A stretch of DNA of 64,000 nucleotides from Paraburkholderia xenovorans LB400 (GCF_000013645.1 NC_007951.1:2480001-2544000); one strand, 5' to 3'. Shown: positions 1 through 9,596, counted from the stretch's first letter. Notes: a model not told the origin generated them from the sequence alone. Translations and numbers: made by a program.

Positions 1-135
1 TTGTGGTTGAGCGCGGGCGTCGGCGTGGCGGCGGGGTTGGGGCGCGAAGCTACGGCGATTCTCAGCGTGGCGATTGCGCTTGCTATTCTGTCGAGCGCGC
101 GGCTGTTCAAGAGTCGCGAGGGGGAGGAGAAGTAG
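1..135 (+). CDS. MgtC/SapB family protein, C-terminal fragment
   Basis: This reading frame enters the window open and ends at a TAG after 44 residues. It reads as one membrane helix rich in Ala, Gly, Leu and Val (LWLSAGVGVAAGLG, then an Ala/Ile/Leu stretch), followed by a charged tail. The pattern W-x-S-A-x-V-G-x-A-A-G-L-G is typical of the last conserved helix of MgtC/SapB inner-membrane proteins, which are linked to magnesium limitation and virulence in other bacteria. The start and most of the gene lie outside the window, so the assignment rests on a short match. Confidence 0.6.
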   Translation: MWLSAGVGVAAGLGREATAILSVAIALAILSSARLFKSREGEEK

Positions 136-284
136 GGCGAAATTTTACTGGTTGGCCCGCAGCGTGTTGTCGGGCTGGTTGGTTTGGACGCTCGCGCCGG
201 GCTTGTTGTTGGGTGCTTGTGCGAGCGAAGCGGTCTGCGTGCAGAGGATGGGTGAGTGTGGCTCGACGGCGCTATTTGGCGTGC

Positions 285-1024
285 TCAAAAATTTCCACGC
301 CCGTCTTTTCCAGAGAGAATTAATCTAGCCAGGTTTCCTCGAAACGGCTCGGGCAGCAATACGCCTTTGGAGAACATCGTCCGCACGGTCGCACATGTAT
401 CTGTATTGCTTGCAGTCCTTAAATTGACCAGGTTATGCAAAAATGTATTCGACTCATCTGCTGGAAGCGATGCCGCGACCTTGAGGAGCGCCTCTTTGGC
501 GTTTTCCTGTGACACGAGGACAAACGGCAGATTGTCGAGTCGAGCATTGATCGCCGACTTGGTAATAGAAAAAAATGCCTTCCTCTCAGTATCGGTTAGC
601 GACTCAAGGAGCGGGAATGTACGAGAACTGAAGTCAGTTATTGACATTCTTCCTGTTACGAAGTCGCTGCATTCCTTGTCGTTCAATCCATCCAGTATTT
701 TCTTAACGGCATGTACGCCTCAAGTACAGCGGTTGGAAGCCGAGCCATTCCTTCCGCGCCCAGCCGACCGACTAGATTGATTTGGTCCGCAGGACTCGTG
801 GAATTGCGGGCACTCTCAAGTTTCTTGTTTTGCGCAAGCCATTGATTGAAGTTCACCGTCTCGCGATACGCGGCCGATGATGTCGAAAAAGAATTCGTCG
901 TGGCAGCGGCGACCGGTGTCTTTTCTACAGCATTCTCTGGCGCCGGATGCGAACCACGAAAAAATACCGCCGTGGTACAGATAACTACTGCAGTACCGAA
1001 TAGGAATTTCGTCGTTGATTTCAT
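285..1024 (-). pseudogene. Third paralogue of the 285-3134 family, broken by a frameshift
   Basis: Two overlapping minus-strand frames form one gene. The upstream part (1024 to 683, ATG start) has a short N-terminus with a membrane segment (residues 6-22) and ends in a region matching residues around 130-145 of the two neighbours. The downstream part (from about 715 to 285) carries the rest, including D-T-C-A-T-V-R and L-P-E-P-F-R-G. Between the Glu codon of V-L-E-A and the V-K-K-I motif there are 11 nt, where the paralogues have 15, so about 4 nt are missing and the frame shifts by one. The two halves overlap by 4 nt at 683-686, but the second half has only a TTG there and no visible ribosome-binding site. 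A sequencing error or two separate peptides cannot be excluded. Confidence 0.7.
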
Positions 1025-1441
1025 TTTGTAGTCCGATCACTCGCTGCGCGCCTTTCGGAGGATTGAGCAAGCCCCTAATTTATCGTTCGAGCGCGTTTTT
1101 GGGTGTGTGCAGAGATGATCCAGAAAATGCCGCACGGCCGTCTATCAGAAACATCTGCAATAGAGCCAGGAATTGTCAGTGCTTATCAGGCGATGCGCAC
1201 ACGCACGCAAGGGCGCGGAGCGCCTACACCGCAGATTGAGTCGGACAACGGTTGCCCAATCTTTTCCATGACATCACGTCGACTCCCGTCGCTGTCTACA
1301 TAGTGCCGGCCGTCGGTATGCTCGCATTAATTACCCGGTCGAGGTAATCGAATAACAAAAAAGGAGCGAATTATTAGATAGTCCTGAGTTGCCGGGTCAA
1401 TCCGTGGAAAGTAATCAAGATTTATATGGGAAATATTGTCA
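1025..1441. other. Intergenic region between two paralogues
   Basis: No coding potential was recognised in these 417 bases. The stretch is richer in A and T than the surrounding chromosome near 1320-1440. It holds an upstream block (1087-1160) that resembles the one in front of the gene starting near 3065. It also holds a 6-bp inverted repeat (ATTACC, 7-nt loop, GGTAAT) at 1330-1348. No convincing terminator for the gene ending at 1442 was seen. Confidence 0.6.
1087..1160 (-). repeat. Upstream block, copy 1 (in front of the broken paralogue)
   Basis: This block starts with tcgagcgcgttttt and ends with the exact 15-mer cagaaacatctgcaa (1146-1160). The same two elements occur at 3138-3210 with nearly the same spacing (59 versus 58 nt between their starts). 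The two copies sit about 60-70 bp upstream of the ATGs at 1024 and 3065. This suggests that promoter plus gene were duplicated as a unit. Read on the minus strand, the 15-mer starts with TTGCAG, which could be part of a promoter; that is a guess. Confidence 0.55.
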
Positions 1442-2254
1442 TTACTCTGAGTGATAAATTTTTTCATTCCCATTGCGCCCCGTAAGCAGCAGTCTCGCTA
1501 TGTGTCCCCGATAAGGCTCCGGCAGCGCATTTCCTTTTGAATAAAGCGTGCGGGCCGTCGCGCATGCATCCTCGTCGCTCGCCGTCTTCAAACTGGCGAG
1601 CCCACTAAAATATATTTTCGATTGGGATGCATTCGATAGCCTTGCTATTTTTATAATGGCTAGCGTTGCGTCCTCGGTCGATAACACGATATTTGGTGAG
1701 CCGGCTAGTTGTGCTTCGATGGCAGCCTTGTTAACCTGGATCCAGGCTTTCGCTTCGCCTTCATCGAACGAGTTCATTACCGGAAAGGCCTGGATCGTGA
1801 ACTCCGAGAGGTTGAACCCTCCTCTTATGAGCGTACTGCATGTATGAGCATCCAGAGACGCTATTATCTTATTTACCGAGGAAAGGCGTTGCTCCAGCAG
1901 TTCCGTCGATATTTTAGACACCCCCTTGGCTTCCAGTGTGCCTGAAAGGTCTAATAGATCTTGTGGATTTCCTGAAGGACTGAGCGCGACTATTTTTTTA
2001 TTCTCCCATACCCATTTTCGAAATTCATCATATTCACGGCGCATGGGTGAGGACGGCGAATACGGATTGTCTGACGCGGCGGATTCATCGACATCGGCTT
2101 CGCCAGTTCGGCGGTAGACATTCTTGTTTTCGCTGGCCGGCGTCTTGGCATGATATTTTGTGGTGAAAAGGCATCCAAGAGAAAACGCGGCGACGGTAGC
2201 GACAAGCAGGGCCACAACATGGCGGAGATAAAAATGACAAATGGGAGGTGTCAT
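1442..2254 (-). CDS. Hypothetical membrane-anchored protein, paralogue 2
   Basis: The product is 270 residues with one hydrophobic segment near residues 12-28 and a mostly helical, polar remainder that probably lies in the periplasm. It is closely similar along its length to the product of the gene just upstream (ending at 2277, only 22 bp away), so the two are likely cotranscribed. Shared features are two conserved cysteine motifs (H-T-C-S-T-L and D-A-C-A-T-A-R) and the C-terminal motif L-P-E-P-Y-R-G-H-I-A-R-L-L-L-T-G. The paired cysteines might form a disulfide. No known family was recognised, and no function is proposed. Confidence 0.75.
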   Translation of the reverse strand: MTPPICHFYLRHVVALLVATVAAFSLGCLFTTKYHAKTPASENKNVYRRTGEADVDESAASDNPYSPSSPMRREYDEFRKWVWENKKIVALSPSGNPQDLLDLSGTLEAKGVSKISTELLEQRLSSVNKIIASLDAHTCSTLIRGGFNLSEFTIQAFPVMNSFDEGEAKAWIQVNKAAIEAQLAGSPNIVLSTEDATLAIIKIARLSNASQSKIYFSGLASLKTASDEDACATARTLYSKGNALPEPYRGHIARLLLTGRNGNEKIYHSE

Positions 2255-2276
2255 TGAATTTTCCTGAAATTAATTG

Positions 2277-3065
2277 TTAAATTTTTTCATTTCCATCATC
2301 CCCGGTGAGCAACATTCTTGCGATATACCCGCGATAGGGTTCGGGTAAAGAGTTACCTCGCGAGTAAAGGATTCGCACCGTCGCACAGGCTTCCTCATCA
2401 GACGCCGTCTTCAGTCCCGTCAAACTTGCAATAAATTCCTTGGATTGTGGCGCATACATTGATTTGGCTATCTTGACAATACCTCGCGTTGCGTCTTCAG
2501 TGGAAAGGACGATGACCGGTGACCGATGTAGTTGCGCCTCGATCGCGGCTCTACCAACAGAAAACCATGCTTTCGCTTCTTCTGAATTAAATGAGTTCAT
2601 TTTCGGAACCGACTGCGCCGCAAACTCCGTAGCATCAAAGTTTCCCTTTATTAACGTGGCGCAGATATGGTTGTCCAGCGACGGCAATATCTTGTTAACA
2701 GATGAAAATCGTTGCTCAAGTAAGGCCGTTGATAAACGGGGCATTCCTTTCGCCGCCAGTTGACCAGATAACATCATCAAACCCATTGGATCTGCTGCGT
2801 CATTTACAGCCTGTATATCCTTGTTATTTAACAACCATTTTCGATAGTCGTTGAATTCACGGTAAATGGGAGCCGATTCGTCGTAAGGATTAATTCGCAG
2901 GGCAACATAATTGTTATAATCTGAATTTTCATTGCCACGGATGACCGGGCGGCTATTGTCAGCACCCCTTGCATTGACGTGGATATTGGTTAAATAGCCA
3001 CCCAATAAAAAAGCTGCCGCAGCCGTGGCAACCCAAATCGTAATATGGAGAGGATTTAATTTCAT
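2277..3065 (-). CDS. Hypothetical membrane-anchored protein, paralogue 1
   Basis: This is the first gene of a three-member paralogous set transcribed leftwards. Starting at the ATG at 3065, it encodes 262 residues with a hydrophobic segment at residues 7-24 and a polar helical remainder. ATGs at 3071 and 3077 and an upstream ATG at 3134 are alternatives. The 3065 site gives the N-terminus most like its paralogues, a lysine followed closely by the membrane segment, and has a GGAA about 8 nt upstream. Conserved cysteines (N-H-I-C-A-T and E-E-A-C-A-T-V-R) and L-P-E-P-Y-R-G-Y-I-A-R match the two copies downstream. The family was not recognised. Confidence 0.72.
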   Translation of the reverse strand: MKLNPLHITIWVATAAAAFLLGGYLTNIHVNARGADNSRPVIRGNENSDYNNYVALRINPYDESAPIYREFNDYRKWLLNNKDIQAVNDAADPMGLMMLSGQLAAKGMPRLSTALLEQRFSSVNKILPSLDNHICATLIKGNFDATEFAAQSVPKMNSFNSEEAKAWFSVGRAAIEAQLHRSPVIVLSTEDATRGIVKIAKSMYAPQSKEFIASLTGLKTASDEEACATVRILYSRGNSLPEPYRGYIARMLLTGDDGNEKI

Positions 3066-3137
3066 GTTCATTTCCATTTCCGAGGCTGTGCAGAATTCGG
3101 ATCTGAGGGCGTCGCTGACGCAACAGTCCTTCACCGC

Positions 3138-3210
3138 TCGGGCGCTTTTTTAGCGCGCCTTGCAATCATGAAAGAAGCGCCCAGTGTCAGGGTTTCAGAA
3201 ACATCTGCAA
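3138..3210 (-). repeat. Upstream block, copy 2
   Basis: This is the counterpart of 1087-1160. It begins tcgggcgctttttt and ends with the identical 15-mer cagaaacatctgcaa (3196-3210). It lies directly upstream of the first paralogue. Within the block, gggcgctt and aagcgccc are inverted copies on the minus strand and could form a hairpin in the leader. Confidence 0.55.
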
Positions 3211-3332
3211 AACTATCGCGAAAGATCAGGTCGTCGAGGTGGCCTTGATTTTTGCTATGCGATTTGCATTATGGAGAGATGCGAGCCGACGGAAAGGCGC
3301 GAGCAATGGCGCTTTCGAATACTGATTCGATA

Positions 3333-3357
3333 TTCAGATTCCGGACCGGAATCTGAA
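3333..3357. promoter_or_regulatory. Perfect 12-bp inverted repeat, possible operator
   Basis: The arms TTCAGATTCCGG and CCGGAATCTGAA are exact reverse complements separated by a single A. No T-run follows on either side, so a terminator is unlikely. It lies about 270 bp upstream of the first paralogue and about 285 bp from the end of the gene at 3642. A dimeric repressor or activator site is the simplest reading, but the regulator is unknown. Confidence 0.45.
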
Positions 3358-3641
3358 ATAAGAGAGGGTATAGCGGTTCTGTTCTAACGAGAGGACAGCA
3401 GATTTGTCAAATTTCGACACAACCCTAGCGCGCCGCTCCGCGGTGTGATCGAATGGTTTGGCTGGTCCACGAACAGTGGCAGGCTTGAGCAGGCGGGGTT
3501 TTCTCCCTTTGACCTCCTGCGGGCCCGAATGCTAGTGGACCGGCGCCCACCGATATGCAAAAAACAGAACGAAATCCCGCCTCGCAGGGAGTGCGGTGAG
3601 TGCAGTGACCAGTGCGTTACCGATATACCCGCGATCGAGCA

Positions 3642-4007
3642 CTAATCCGCCAGCCTCTTATCCGCCAAAGCACTCTGGCAATCCGCAATCACCTGTCGCA
3701 CAAGCCTGGCTTGAGGATCGAGTTCATCCGTATCCAGAATCTCCTCGACCGCATCTCTGGCCCAATCGGCCTCGATAAACTGCGCATGCCGCCGCGCAAT
3801 CTCAACCGCGGTGGCGGAGAGCTTCGCAACACTCAACCAGTCGGCCTCGCGCGCGCGGCGGTCGAGCCATTTATGCGCGGCCTGCACATGAAACGCCGCG
3901 TCGGGCCAATCCTCATTCAGGTAATAAGCGCCAAGACTTCCGCATGTGAGCCAGCACAACAGCTCCAAACGGTCACGTGGACTCAGATGATGGCGTACAT
4001 CACTCAT
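3642..4007 (-). CDS. Hypothetical helical protein
   Basis: The product is 121 residues, starting at the ATG at 4007 (M-S-D-V-R-H-H). It is rich in Ala, Leu, Asp and Arg, has no membrane segment or signal peptide, and is probably all-helical. It contains Trp-Leu-Asp-Arg-Arg and repeated amphipathic segments suggesting paired helices. The ribosome-binding site is weak (GAGCG). The reading frame stays open further upstream, so a longer N-terminus is possible. No family was recognised. It lies 154 bp downstream of the methyltransferase gene on the same strand. Confidence 0.6.
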   Translation of the reverse strand: MSDVRHHLSPRDRLELLCWLTCGSLGAYYLNEDWPDAAFHVQAAHKWLDRRAREADWLSVAKLSATAVEIARRHAQFIEADWARDAVEEILDTDELDPQARLVRQVIADCQSALADKRLAD

Positions 4008-4161
4008 GGCGACGCTCGCTGCTGTAAATTGCGTTCCGGTGAGGACGGCGAGCCGCCGTCCTCCGCTTTCATTGAACAATATCACGCACAATTCAAGCGC
4101 GGCAATTCCTGACGTACCCTGGCGCGCCGGCACCACAGGCCGCCGCTCGCGGCCCGCAGAG

Positions 4162-4938
4162 CTAGCGGGTGGCAACGATGAACAGCCGCGGAAACGGCAG
4201 CAGCACCGTGCCGTCGGCGAGCGCCGGATAAGCCGCGGCGATCGCGTCCCGGTATCGCTGCAGGAAGGCGGTTTGCCCGGCGTCGTCGAGTTCGGCGAGG
4301 AACGGCCGCAGCGCGCTGCCCTTGAACCATTCGACCACCGCGTCCGCGCCGCCCGCAAGCGGGTGGTGGTAGACGGTGCGCCATACGTCGACACGCGCGC
4401 ACAGCGGCTCGAGCAACGCGTAGTACCAGCCGGCGCCGTACCGCACGGTGCGCTCGAGTCCCTTGAGCGTGGGCGCCCACGGGCCGTCCGCAGCGATTTC
4501 GCGCAGCAGGCGGTGCGCGGGTTCGTCCAGATTGTCCGGCATCTGCACGGCGAGGCTGCCGCCCGGCGCGAGCTTCGCCACGAGCGCCGGAAACAGCCGC
4601 TCATGGTCCGGCACCCATTGCAGCACCGCGTTGGCGAGGATCAGATCGTATGGTCCCGGCGCGTCCCACGTGGAAATGTCGCTCACGTCGAACTGGAATT
4701 GCGGCAGGCGTTTGCGGGCCGCCTCGATCATGTCGGGCGAACTGTCCATGCCGCTGACCGCCGCGCCGGGCAGGCGAGCGGCGAGCGTTTCAGTCGAATT
4801 GCCGGGTCCGCAGCCAATGTCCACCGCGGTCTTCACGTCCGTTGCCGGCACGGCCGCCAGCAGATCCCTGACCGGACGTGTGCGCTCGTTTTCGAACAAC
4901 ACGTACTGCTTCGCTTCCCAATCCTTCTTCGACGTCAT
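4162..4938 (-). CDS. tam: Trans-aconitate 2-methyltransferase
   Basis: The product is 258 residues, close to the 252 of E. coli Tam. It is a class I SAM-dependent methyltransferase. The SAM-binding motif D-I-G-C-G-P-G-N-S lies at residues 40-48, followed by an acidic residue in G-M-D-S-S-P. The motif A-N-A-V-L-Q-W-V-P-D-H is characteristic of Tam. The enzyme methylates trans-aconitate, a spontaneous by-product of the TCA cycle that inhibits aconitase. The start at ATG 4938 was chosen because AGGGG lies about 10 nt upstream and the N-terminus M-T-S-K-K-D-W matches the family; the frame extends 31 codons further upstream. It appears to stand alone. Confidence 0.88.
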   Translation of the reverse strand: MTSKKDWEAKQYVLFENERTRPVRDLLAAVPATDVKTAVDIGCGPGNSTETLAARLPGAAVSGMDSSPDMIEAARKRLPQFQFDVSDISTWDAPGPYDLILANAVLQWVPDHERLFPALVAKLAPGGSLAVQMPDNLDEPAHRLLREIAADGPWAPTLKGLERTVRYGAGWYYALLEPLCARVDVWRTVYHHPLAGGADAVVEWFKGSALRPFLAELDDAGQTAFLQRYRDAIAAAYPALADGTVLLPFPRLFIVATR

Positions 4939-5058
4939 CTGATACCCCTTTTGTGCGTGATGGCCGGACCGGCGGCTGCCGGCGCTGCCGTCTGCCTCGC
5001 GTCCTGAGTTGAACCGTTCCGGTTCGCTCATTCTCGCTCACGCACGGGCATCATGGCT

Positions 5059-5889
<831 letters not shown>

Positions 5890-6104
5890 GGTGATCCACT
5901 CCTTTGTTTTGCCGGTCGTCACACGGCGCCTTCGGACGAAAGCGCACGGCATCGACCGGTCTACAGGACAGCATGGTAGGAGCAGCAAAGGCGGGCGCAA
6001 ATGCCGGTTCGTCTGCGGTGATTGCCTGATCCTATGAGCAGATGGATTTTCCAGCGCGATGGTGGCACATTGCAGTCTGGTTGACCACGTTGACAGGGCT
6101 CAGA

Positions 6105-7052
6105 ATGGCGTTCAAACACGGGGACCCGGCCGCGCGGCAACGCATGGTGGCCTTGCTCGAAACTCTCGCTCCGGTGGAAGGCTACAACCTCACGGTTTTG
6201 CCCGACGTGCGCTTCCTGCGTTCGAACCGGCCGCTTAGCCGCACACCCGTGCTGTACGACCCGGGCGTGGTGATCGTGTGCCAGGGGCGCAAACGGGGCT
6301 TTCTCGGCGACACGGTGTACGTGTATGACGCGCAGCACTACCTGGCCGTTTCGGTGCCGGTGCCGTTCTCGATGGAAACCGAAGCGAGCGCGGCGAAGCC
6401 TTTGCTCGCGATCTATTTGCGCCTCGACTTCAAGGTCGCCGCCGATCTGATGCTGCAACTCGACGAGCGCGACGCGGGCGTGCCGGCCGAGCCGCGCGGC
6501 ATGATGTCGACGCCGCTCGATGCCAAGCTGAGCGCCACGGTGCTGCGCTTTCTGGAAGCGATGAGCGTGCCGCTGGAGGCGGAGTTGCTCGGACCGGCGC
6601 TCGTACGCGAAATCTACTTCCACGTGCTGACCGGCGAGCAGGGCGGATCGATGCGTGCCGCGCTAACCGCACAAGGCCAGTTCGCGAGGATCGCCAGAGT
6701 GATCCGCAAGATTCACGCGTGCTATCGCGAACCGCTCGACGTTGGCCAACTCGCGCTCGAAGCAAACATGAGCGTGCCCACTTTGCACGCGCACTTCAAG
6801 GCGGTGACGCGCACCTCGCCGATGCAATATCTGAAGTCGACGCGGCTTCATCAGGCGCGCCTTCTGATGGTGAGAAACGAGGTGACGGCGGCGTCGGCGT
6901 CCGTGCAGGTCGGCTATGAGAGCGCTTCGCAGTTCAGCCGCGAGTTCAGGCGCCTGTTCGGCCGCAGCCCGGTGGAGGAGGCCGAGCGGATGCGCAGAAC
7001 CTTCGCCATTCCGCCGCCCGCGCCGGGCTCGATCTTCGTCGCGTCGCACTGA
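6105..7052 (+). CDS. AraC family transcriptional regulator (AraC_N type)
   Basis: The product is 315 residues. The N-terminal half contains the AraC_N signature: R-F-L-R-S-N-R-P, then P-V-L-Y-D-P-G-V-V-I-V-C-Q-G-R-K-R-G, Y-D-A-Q-H-Y-L-A-V-S-V-P-V-P-F. The C-terminal 100 residues carry two helix-turn-helix motifs of the AraC/XylS type, the second ending in S-Q-F-S-R-E-F-R-R-L-F-G-R-S-P. An upstream in-frame ATG at 6042 is possible; 6105 fits the family start better and has AGGG upstream. It is divergent from the SDR gene and probably regulates it in response to a small, perhaps aldehyde-like, inducer (inference). Confidence 0.85.
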   Translation: MAFKHGDPAARQRMVALLETLAPVEGYNLTVLPDVRFLRSNRPLSRTPVLYDPGVVIVCQGRKRGFLGDTVYVYDAQHYLAVSVPVPFSMETEASAAKPLLAIYLRLDFKVAADLMLQLDERDAGVPAEPRGMMSTPLDAKLSATVLRFLEAMSVPLEAELLGPALVREIYFHVLTGEQGGSMRAALTAQGQFARIARVIRKIHACYREPLDVGQLALEANMSVPTLHAHFKAVTRTSPMQYLKSTRLHQARLLMVRNEVTAASASVQVGYESASQFSREFRRLFGRSPVEEAERMRRTFAIPPPAPGSIFVASH

Positions 7053-7054
7053 AC

Positions 7055-7086
7055 GGGCTAATGGGCTAACGAGCTAACGGGCTGGC
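7055..7086. repeat. Four 8-bp tandem units after the AraC gene
   Basis: Units gggctaat, gggctaac, gagctaac and gggctggc follow directly after the stop codon at 7052. They look like slippage-generated sequence with no evident function. Confidence 0.5.
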
Positions 7087-7149
7087 CCGGTGCTCATGAC
7101 GCGAACCGTGCCTGTCCGCTCCCGCGCGCCGTCGATACACTTTGAACCC

Positions 7150-7773
7150 ATGCTGCACATTCTCGGCAAGACCTCATCCATCAACGTCCGCAAAGTTCTG
7201 TGGACGTGTGCGGAACTCGCGCTTCCCTTCGAACAGGAAGACTGGGGCTCCGGATTTCGCGCGACCGGCGTGCCCGAGTTTCTCGCGCTGAATCCCAACG
7301 CGATGGTTCCCGTCATCAAAGACGGCGATTTCGTGCTGTGGGAGTCGAACTCGATCATTCGCTATCTGGCTGGCCGCTATCACGGCGAGTGGTTATATCC
7401 CGCCGATCCGAGCGAGCGCGCCCGCTGCGATCAGTGGATCGACTGGCAGGCGAGCGAATTGAACCGTTCGTGGAGCTATGCCTTTCTGGCGCTGGTCCGG
7501 CATTCTCCGGCGCACCAGGACCCACGTCAGATCGATCTGTCGTGCGCGAACTGGGCAAAGCATATGGCCATGATCGAAGGGCAACTGGAGAAAACCGGCG
7601 CGTTCATCGCGGGAGACGCGTTTTCGCTCGCGGATATTCCGATCGCGCTGTCTATCAACCGCTGGCTGGAAACGCCGTTGCAGCACGGCGATTTGCCCGC
7701 CGTCGAGGCGTACATGGCGCGGCTCGCCGCGCGCGAAGCTTACCGGGCGTACTGCCGCAACGGCACACCGTAA
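7150..7773 (+). CDS. Glutathione S-transferase family protein
   Basis: The product is 207 residues. The N-terminal thioredoxin-like domain (residues 1-80) includes the putative glutathione-activating region [10 protein letters not shown], cis-proline V-P-V-I and the glutathione-binding [10 protein letters not shown]. The C-terminal helical domain contains the typical S-L-A-D-I-P-I-A-L motif. The start was set at the ATG at 7150; the frame runs 20 codons further upstream without family similarity. The substrate is unknown and the gene appears monocistronic. Confidence 0.86.
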   Translation: MLHILGKTSSINVRKVLWTCAELALPFEQEDWGSGFRATGVPEFLALNPNAMVPVIKDGDFVLWESNSIIRYLAGRYHGEWLYPADPSERARCDQWIDWQASELNRSWSYAFLALVRHSPAHQDPRQIDLSCANWAKHMAMIEGQLEKTGAFIAGDAFSLADIPIALSINRWLETPLQHGDLPAVEAYMARLAAREAYRAYCRNGTP

Positions 7774-7943
7774 CGCCTGCCAGCAAACGCGGCACGTTTT
7801 GCGCAAACGCCTGCAAACATCGGCTCCGCTTACAAAATCCATATGCAACGCTTACGGATTGCCGGCTGCGCAAGCGCTTCTGCGCGGCGCGCCCCGAGTC
7901 GCCTACAATGGCCGCTTTTGCGACACCGACTGAAGGTTCCACG

Positions 7944-8288
7944 ATGCGGGTATCGAAAATTGCGCTGGCGTTGCTGACAGCGTGCTTCACTCTGAATGCG
8001 AGTGCCGAGATGACGGCCGCGCAGTACAAACAATGGGCGCACGCCGATAACAACTCGATCTACGCGGCGTACATTACCGGCACGATCAACGCGTTCGGCT
8101 GGGCGAACGGCGACCTGGTAACGAAGAAGCGTCCGCCGCTTTTCTGCCCGCCGCAAAATCTCGCCATCGGCAACCAGAACGTCTACCCGTTGCTCGACGA
8201 GTTCTTCAACAACCACCCGAGCATTTCGGACGACTTTCCGATCGGCCTTGCGATTCTTCGTTCACTTCAGGCCGCGTTTCCCTGCTGA
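7944..8288 (+). CDS. Rap1a/Tai-type secreted protein
   Basis: The product is 114 residues with a clear signal peptide, probably cleaved after N-A-S-A at residues 18-21. The mature part has the pattern of the Rap1a/Tai family: Y-A-A-Y-I-T-G-T-I-N-A, then L-F-C-P-P, and a C-terminal A-A-F-P-C. The two cysteines are typically joined in a disulfide. Known members are periplasmic immunity proteins against type VI secretion amidase effectors, but many homologues are orphans. No effector gene lies next to it here, so an immunity role is not shown. AAGGTT precedes the ATG. Confidence 0.68.
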   Translation: MRVSKIALALLTACFTLNASAEMTAAQYKQWAHADNNSIYAAYITGTINAFGWANGDLVTKKRPPLFCPPQNLAIGNQNVYPLLDEFFNNHPSISDDFPIGLAILRSLQAAFPC

Positions 8289-8290
8289 GA

Positions 8291-8308
8291 CCGATCGGGC
8301 CCGATCGG
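8291..8308. terminator. Perfect 18-bp palindrome between convergent genes
   Basis: CCGATCGGGCCCGATCGG is a perfect palindrome located just after the stop at 8288 and before the convergent fabV gene ends at 8367. A second GC stem (GGGG ... CCCC) follows. It may act as a bidirectional transcription stop, but there is no U-tract. Confidence 0.35.
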
Positions 8309-8366
8309 GGCGATGTGACTGGCGCTGCTGCATAGCGAACGGGGCCGCCGCAGACCCCGCCATTCA

Positions 8367-9563
8367 TCAAACCTGAACGAGCTTAGGAATCTGCACGTCC
8401 GGATTGACGTCCGCTTCGTAGTCCACGCCCGCGATCTCGAAGCCGAACAGACGCAGGAAATCGGTCTTGTAGCCGCTGAAATCGGTGAGTTCGTAGATAT
8501 TGTCGTTGGTCACCTGACTCCAGAGCGTCTGCACGCGATCCTGCACCTCAGGATCGAGCTCCTTGTAGTCCGCGCGCAAACGTCCCTCGTCGTCGAGATG
8601 CGGCGCCGCGCCGTACAGGCTGTCCTTGTACAGGCCGTAGACCTGCTCGATGCAGCCTTCGTGCGTGCCTTTTTCCTTCATGACCTTGAAGAGCAGCGAC
8701 AGATACAGCGGCATCATCGGGATCGCGGAGCTGGCCTGGGTGACGACCGCCTTGAGCACGGAGACGCGCGCATCGCCGCCTTTGGCCGCCAGCTTCTCGC
8801 GAATGCCGAGCACCTTCTGGTCGAGGTCTTTCTTGGCGGCGCCGATCGAGCCGTTCCAGTAGATGTCGTGCGTGATCTTTTCGCCGAGGTAGGTGAACGC
8901 GGTGGTCTTCGCGCCGTCCGCGAGCACGCCGGCTTCGAGCAGGGCGTCGATCCACATCTGCCAGTCTTCGCCGCCCATCACCGCGACGGTGTGGTCGATT
9001 TCGTCCTGGGTGGCGGGTTCGAGCACGGTTTCCCTGATGACTTCCTTGTCCGTGTCGATGCCGCGCAGATTCACGGCCTGACCGACCGGCTTGAGCGTGG
9101 AGCTGAACACCTCGCCGCTTTTCGGATGCGTGCGCTTGGGCGCGGCGAGGCTGTAGACGACCAGATCGACCTGACCGAGATCGCGCTTGATGACCTCGAT
9201 GGTGCGCTGCTTGACTGCGTCGGAGAAGGCGTCGCCGTTGATGCTCGTCGCGTACAGGCCCTGTTCCGTAGCGAATTTCTCGAAGGCGGCGGTGTTGTAC
9301 CAGCCGGCGGTGCCCGCCTTGGTTTCGCTGCCGGCGCGCTCGAAGAATACGCCGAGCGTGGCGGCGTCGGAGCCGAATGCCGCGCTGATGCGGGCGGCAA
9401 GGCCATAACCCGTGGATGCGCCGATCACGAGCACCTTCTTCGGGCCATTGGCGATGGGGCCGCGTGCCTTGACGTACTCGATCTGTTCCCTGACGTTGGC
9501 CTCGCAGCCGGTCGGATGGGTAGAAACGCAGATGAAGCCACGCACGCGCGGTTTGATGATCAT
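8367..9563 (-). CDS. fabV: Enoyl-[acyl-carrier-protein]/trans-2-enoyl-CoA reductase FabV
   Basis: The product is 398 residues, the usual FabV length. It reduces enoyl-ACP with NADH in the last step of fatty-acid elongation. The FabV type is generally resistant to triclosan. The NAD-binding segment [12 protein letters not shown] lies near residue 48. The catalytic motif Y-x8-K is present as [10 protein letters not shown]. The N-terminus [12 protein letters not shown] is characteristic of the family. The start at ATG 9563 has GAGGTG 6-7 nt upstream. Confidence 0.94.
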   Translation of the reverse strand: MIIKPRVRGFICVSTHPTGCEANVREQIEYVKARGPIANGPKKVLVIGASTGYGLAARISAAFGSDAATLGVFFERAGSETKAGTAGWYNTAAFEKFATEQGLYATSINGDAFSDAVKQRTIEVIKRDLGQVDLVVYSLAAPKRTHPKSGEVFSSTLKPVGQAVNLRGIDTDKEVIRETVLEPATQDEIDHTVAVMGGEDWQMWIDALLEAGVLADGAKTTAFTYLGEKITHDIYWNGSIGAAKKDLDQKVLGIREKLAAKGGDARVSVLKAVVTQASSAIPMMPLYLSLLFKVMKEKGTHEGCIEQVYGLYKDSLYGAAPHLDDEGRLRADYKELDPEVQDRVQTLWSQVTNDNIYELTDFSGYKTDFLRLFGFEIAGVDYEADVNPDVQIPKLVQV

Positions 9564-9590
9564 GAAGCACCTCTTGTCGGAATTGGCGAC

Positions 9591-9596
9591 ATTATA
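9591..9596 (-). promoter_or_regulatory. Candidate -10 box for fabV
   Basis: Read on the minus strand this is an exact TATAAT, 27 nt upstream of the fabV start codon. No good -35 hexamer was found at 16-18 bp, so the assignment is tentative. Confidence 0.4.

Larger units (their letters stand above)
3135..3641. other. Intergenic region upstream of the paralogue set
   Basis: No convincing gene was seen in this stretch of about 500 bases. It contains the second copy of the duplicated upstream block (3138-3210) and a near-perfect 25-bp palindrome (3333-3357). Short open frames present here lack ribosome-binding sites and resemble nothing known. Confidence 0.55.

Noticed and set aside
3184..3387. 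Plus-strand open frame of 67 codons
   Set aside because: No ribosome-binding site, no similarity, and it overlaps the duplicated upstream block and the palindrome.
7055..7086. 8-bp tandem units as a regulatory array
   Set aside because: They lie directly after a stop codon, are imperfect and few, and are best explained by replication slippage.
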